Source: Flavobacterium seoulense (GTDB taxonomy: Bacteria; Bacteroidota; Bacteroidia; Flavobacteriales; Flavobacteriaceae). Taken from it: a stretch of 64,000 nt of DNA. The stretch covers positions 22,001 through 86,000 of the forward strand of contig NZ_JNCA01000029.1 of NCBI RefSeq assembly GCF_000695795.1, read 5' to 3'. Below are positions 61,824-64,000 of this stretch, one piece after another (position 1 is the first letter of the stretch; every line of letters begins with the position of its first letter). The notes under the pieces are model-generated. The model was not told the origin of the DNA and made no database searches. It saw nothing but the letters and a program-made list of their open reading frames with translations. The translations under genes were made by a program, and so were the position numbers.

Positions 61824-61854
61824 TTTGTGGTTACAGAAAAATGTGTTAATTTTG
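61824..61854 (+). promoter_or_regulatory. rpsA promoter
   Basis: TTTG (61824-61827), 19 bases, TAATTTTG (61847-61854): a perfect Bacteroidetes promoter 119 bases upstream of the rpsA ATG. Confidence 0.85.
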
Positions 61855-61873
61855 CGCACCTTTTGGTGGATAA

Positions 61874-61941
61874 GAGTTTCCTTTAGGTATCAACTAATTA
61901 TATCAACAACTTCTGTTGTTTTCTATCACATTAAGAAACTC
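61874..61941 (+). promoter_or_regulatory. Nested stems in the rpsA leader
   Basis: An outer stem GAGTTTC / GAAACTC (61874-61880, 61935-61941) encloses an inner hairpin AACAAC-TTCT-GTTGTT (61905-61920). It may serve translational feedback by S1, as in E. coli, although the sequences are unrelated; this is inference. Confidence 0.4.
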
Positions 61942-61973
61942 GAGAGAATACAGAATACAAATTTTTTATCAGC

Positions 61974-63749
61974 ATGTCTGAACAAATTAAATCACAAGAA
62001 GAGTTTTTAGCAAATTTTAACTGGCACAACTTTGAAGAAGGTATTGATGCAGTAGATGAAAAAAACTTACTAGAATTCGAAGAATTAGTATCAAAAACTT
62101 TCATTTCTACAGATCAAGAAGAAGTAGTTGAAGGAGTTGTAGTTAGAATTACTGATAGAGACGTTATCGTTGATATCAATGCTAAGTCTGAAGGTGTTAT
62201 TTCTTTAAATGAATTCCGTTACAATCCAAACTTAAAAGTAGGTGACAAAGTAGAGGTATTAATCGACATCCGTGAGGATAAAACAGGTCAATTAGTATTA
62301 TCTCACCGTAAAGCACGTACTATCAAGTCTTGGGATAGAGTTATTGCTGCTAATGAAACTGGAGAAATCGTTAATGGTTTCGTTAAATGCAGAACTAAAG
62401 GTGGTATGATCGTTGACGTTTTTGGAATTGAAGCGTTCTTACCAGGATCTCAAATTGACGTTAAGCCAATTAGAGACTACGATGTTTACGTAAACAAAAC
62501 TATGGAATTCAAAGTGGTAAAAATCAACCACGAATTCAAAAATGTTGTTGTATCTCACAAAGCGCTTATCGAAGCTGATATCGAGGTACAGAAAAAAGAA
62601 ATCATCGGTCAATTACAAAAAGGACAAGTATTAGAAGGTGTTGTTAAAAACATTACTTCTTACGGTGTATTTATTGACTTAGGTGGTGTTGACGGATTAA
62701 TCCATATTACTGACCTTTCTTGGTCAAGAATCAACCACCCATCTGAAGTTCTTGAATTAGACCAAAAATTAAACGTTGTAATCCTTGATTTCGATGATGA
62801 GAAAACAAGAATCCAATTAGGATTGAAACAATTAAACGCTCACCCATGGGATGCATTAGATGCTAACTTAACTATTGGTGATAAAGTTTCTGGTAAAGTA
62901 GTTGTAATCGCTGATTACGGTGCGTTTATCGAAGTTGCTGAAGGTGTTGAAGGTTTAATCCACGTTTCTGAAATGTCATGGTCTACTCATTTACGTTCTG
63001 CTCAGGATTTCGTAAAAGTAGGTGATGTTGTTGAAGCAGTTATCTTAACTTTAGATAGAGACGATCGTAAGATGTCATTAGGTATCAAACAATTGACTCA
63101 AGATCCATGGACTGATATTACTTCTAAATACCCAGTAGGTTCTAAACACACAGGTATCGTTAGAAACTTTACAAACTTTGGTATTTTCGTAGAATTAGAA
63201 GAAGGAATTGATGGATTAATCTACATTTCTGATTTATCTTGGACTAAGAAAATCAAACACCCATCTGAATTTGTAAACGTTGGTGAAAAACTTGATGTTG
63301 TTGTATTAGAATTAGATGTTGAAGGACGTAAATTATCTTTAGGTCACAAACAAACTACTGCTAATCCTTGGGATCAATACGAAGATTCTTTCGCTGTAGG
63401 AACTATCCACAATGGTGAGATTTCTGAAATCGTTGACAAAGGTGCTACTGTAGAATTCGGAGATGATATCGTTGCTTTCATTCCTACTCGTCACTTAGAA
63501 AAAGAAGACGGAAAGAAATTGAAAAAAGGTGATTCAGCTGATTTTAAAGTAATTGAATTCAATAAAGAATTCAAAAGAGTAGTTGCTTCTCACACTGCTA
63601 TCTTTAGAGAAGAAGAAGAGAAAAACGTAAAAGCTGCTGCTGAAAATACTTCTGCTGCATCTACTAACGCACCAGCTGCGACTTTAGGTGACAACAATGA
63701 TGTATTAGCTGCTTTGAAAGCTAAAATGGAAAAATCAGAGAAAAAATAA
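61974..63749 (+). CDS. rpsA: 30S ribosomal protein S1
   Basis: An RNA-binding ribosomal protein of 591 residues that helps load messages lacking strong Shine-Dalgarno sites. Six S1 repeats can be traced, each with a GxV...YGxF/GIF core; the clearest are GVVKNITSYGVFIDLGGVDG, GKVVVIADYGAFIEVAEGVE and GIVRNFTNFGIFVELEEGID. A low-complexity Ala/Thr/Asn tail precedes the end. The Bacteroidetes habit of initiating without SD gives S1 extra weight here. A terminator follows. Confidence 0.97.
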   Translation: MSEQIKSQEEFLANFNWHNFEEGIDAVDEKNLLEFEELVSKTFISTDQEEVVEGVVVRITDRDVIVDINAKSEGVISLNEFRYNPNLKVGDKVEVLIDIREDKTGQLVLSHRKARTIKSWDRVIAANETGEIVNGFVKCRTKGGMIVDVFGIEAFLPGSQIDVKPIRDYDVYVNKTMEFKVVKINHEFKNVVVSHKALIEADIEVQKKEIIGQLQKGQVLEGVVKNITSYGVFIDLGGVDGLIHITDLSWSRINHPSEVLELDQKLNVVILDFDDEKTRIQLGLKQLNAHPWDALDANLTIGDKVSGKVVVIADYGAFIEVAEGVEGLIHVSEMSWSTHLRSAQDFVKVGDVVEAVILTLDRDDRKMSLGIKQLTQDPWTDITSKYPVGSKHTGIVRNFTNFGIFVELEEGIDGLIYISDLSWTKKIKHPSEFVNVGEKLDVVVLELDVEGRKLSLGHKQTTANPWDQYEDSFAVGTIHNGEISEIVDKGATVEFGDDIVAFIPTRHLEKEDGKKLKKGDSADFKVIEFNKEFKRVVASHTAIFREEEEKNVKAAAENTSAASTNAPAATLGDNNDVLAALKAKMEKSEKK

Positions 63750-63769
63750 TTCTTAGATTTTCTAAATAT

Positions 63770-63795
63770 AAAGCCTCACAGAAATGTGAGGCTTT
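63770..63795 (+). terminator. Terminator after rpsA
   Basis: AAAGCCTCACA / TGTGAGGCTTT around GAAA, followed by eight Ts. Confidence 0.9.
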
Positions 63796-63799
63796 TTTT

Positions 63800-64000
63800 T
63801 TGAAATTACTTGTCCCGTCCTGAAATTTTCTCTTAACCCCATCTGCCGTTGCGGACAAATAGAGGGTTTTAGTTCTGGTGGTTAGCCGTACCATAAAAAA
63901 AAAAAAAAAAAAGACAACAACGAATCGGCAATAGTAACTATAATATACAACTCGAATTATATTAGCGATTGCGTATCAAAAGAGCTACATCGTCCTATAC
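63800..64000. other. Non-coding tail with A-tract
   Basis: About 200 bases with no credible gene. It contains CTTGTCCCGTCCTGAAATTT-like sequence that could be an insertion-sequence remnant and a homopolymer of 18 As at 63895-63912. Nothing further can be supported. Confidence 0.5.

Larger units (their letters stand above)
61496..61973. other. rpsA upstream region
   Basis: This 478-base gap holds a structured dispersed repeat (61650-61725), the rpsA promoter and a 120-base structured leader (listed separately). The remaining part (61496-61645) is AT-rich with no gene seen. Confidence 0.7.

Noticed and set aside
61813..62010. Frame of 65 codons overlapping the rpsA leader
   Set aside because: It overlaps the strong rpsA promoter and start and has no protein features; it is a chance frame.

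Overview
The window looks like a chromosomal segment of a Bacteroidetes bacterium, most likely Flavobacterium or a close relative. The DNA is AT-rich. Several promoters match the Bacteroidetes pattern TTTG - about 19 bases - TAnnTTTG (before the tRNA-His gene and rpsA), and Shine-Dalgarno sequences are largely absent. The gene families are also typical: threonine operon thrA-thrB-thrC with a fused ThrA, bacillithiol deacetylase BshB1, a DUF47/PiT phosphate pair, a DUF6807 'PmoA' protein, an Rnk-like factor, and long-form PurL. Most of the window is ordinary core genome: about 62 protein genes, one tRNA, and many intrinsic terminators.

Layout. 1-4.6 kb: the end of a SulP transporter, an ArsR/SRPBCC/PmoA operon, and an ECF sigma factor with a membrane-protein partner. 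4.6-14.3 kb: a repeat-rich gap, a GNAT/MocR/PhzF cluster, HIT, DUF2059, purL and a beta-helix lipoprotein. 14.4-21.1 kb: a thioesterase and isochorismate synthase (menaquinone route), bshB1, tRNA-His, a PAS histidine kinase, an SDR, a lipoprotein, a VOC protein and a DHFR-like reductase. 21.1-25.5 kb: the accessory part of the window. It holds a 21-bp tandem repeat, a lipoprotein, a block of dispersed-repeat sequence, and a two-gene unit: an LRR + alpha/beta + ABC-type ATPase protein translationally coupled to an HNH-family protein (Septu-like). 25.5-30.6 kb: thrC, thrB, thrA and an unannotated threonine-rich leader peptide with an attenuator-like hairpin. 31-42.3 kb: the phosphate transport pair, a DMT exporter, a RimB-RimK fusion, clpC, gyrA and a TPR protein. 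42.4-52.9 kb: a nucleosidase, a long minus-strand housekeeping operon (3-hydroxyacyl-CoA dehydrogenase, YggS, four-helix protein, exonuclease/GIY-YIG, K+ channel, miaA, acyl-ACP thioesterase), an oxidoreductase, pcm, smpB and a VF530 protein. 53-64 kb: an epimerase, an M1 peptidase, cmk, a nucleoside symporter, Hsp20, an Rnk-like factor, two unknown proteins, rpsA, and a terminal stretch of non-coding repeat-like sequence.

Most notable points. (1) The LRR-ATPase/HNH pair is a plausible anti-phage system with an unusual N-terminal LRR and an unassigned alpha/beta domain; the HNH partner has lost the cysteines that normally bind zinc. (2) The thr operon has a 28-residue leader peptide with five consecutive Thr codons before its stop. 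(3) A 21-bp degenerate array of about eleven units lies just upstream of a reductase gene. (4) Dispersed palindromic repeats occupy several gaps, sit in the 5' region of bshB1, and appear to have supplied a short peptide inside YggS. All family assignments are from reading the proteins; no database search was run.
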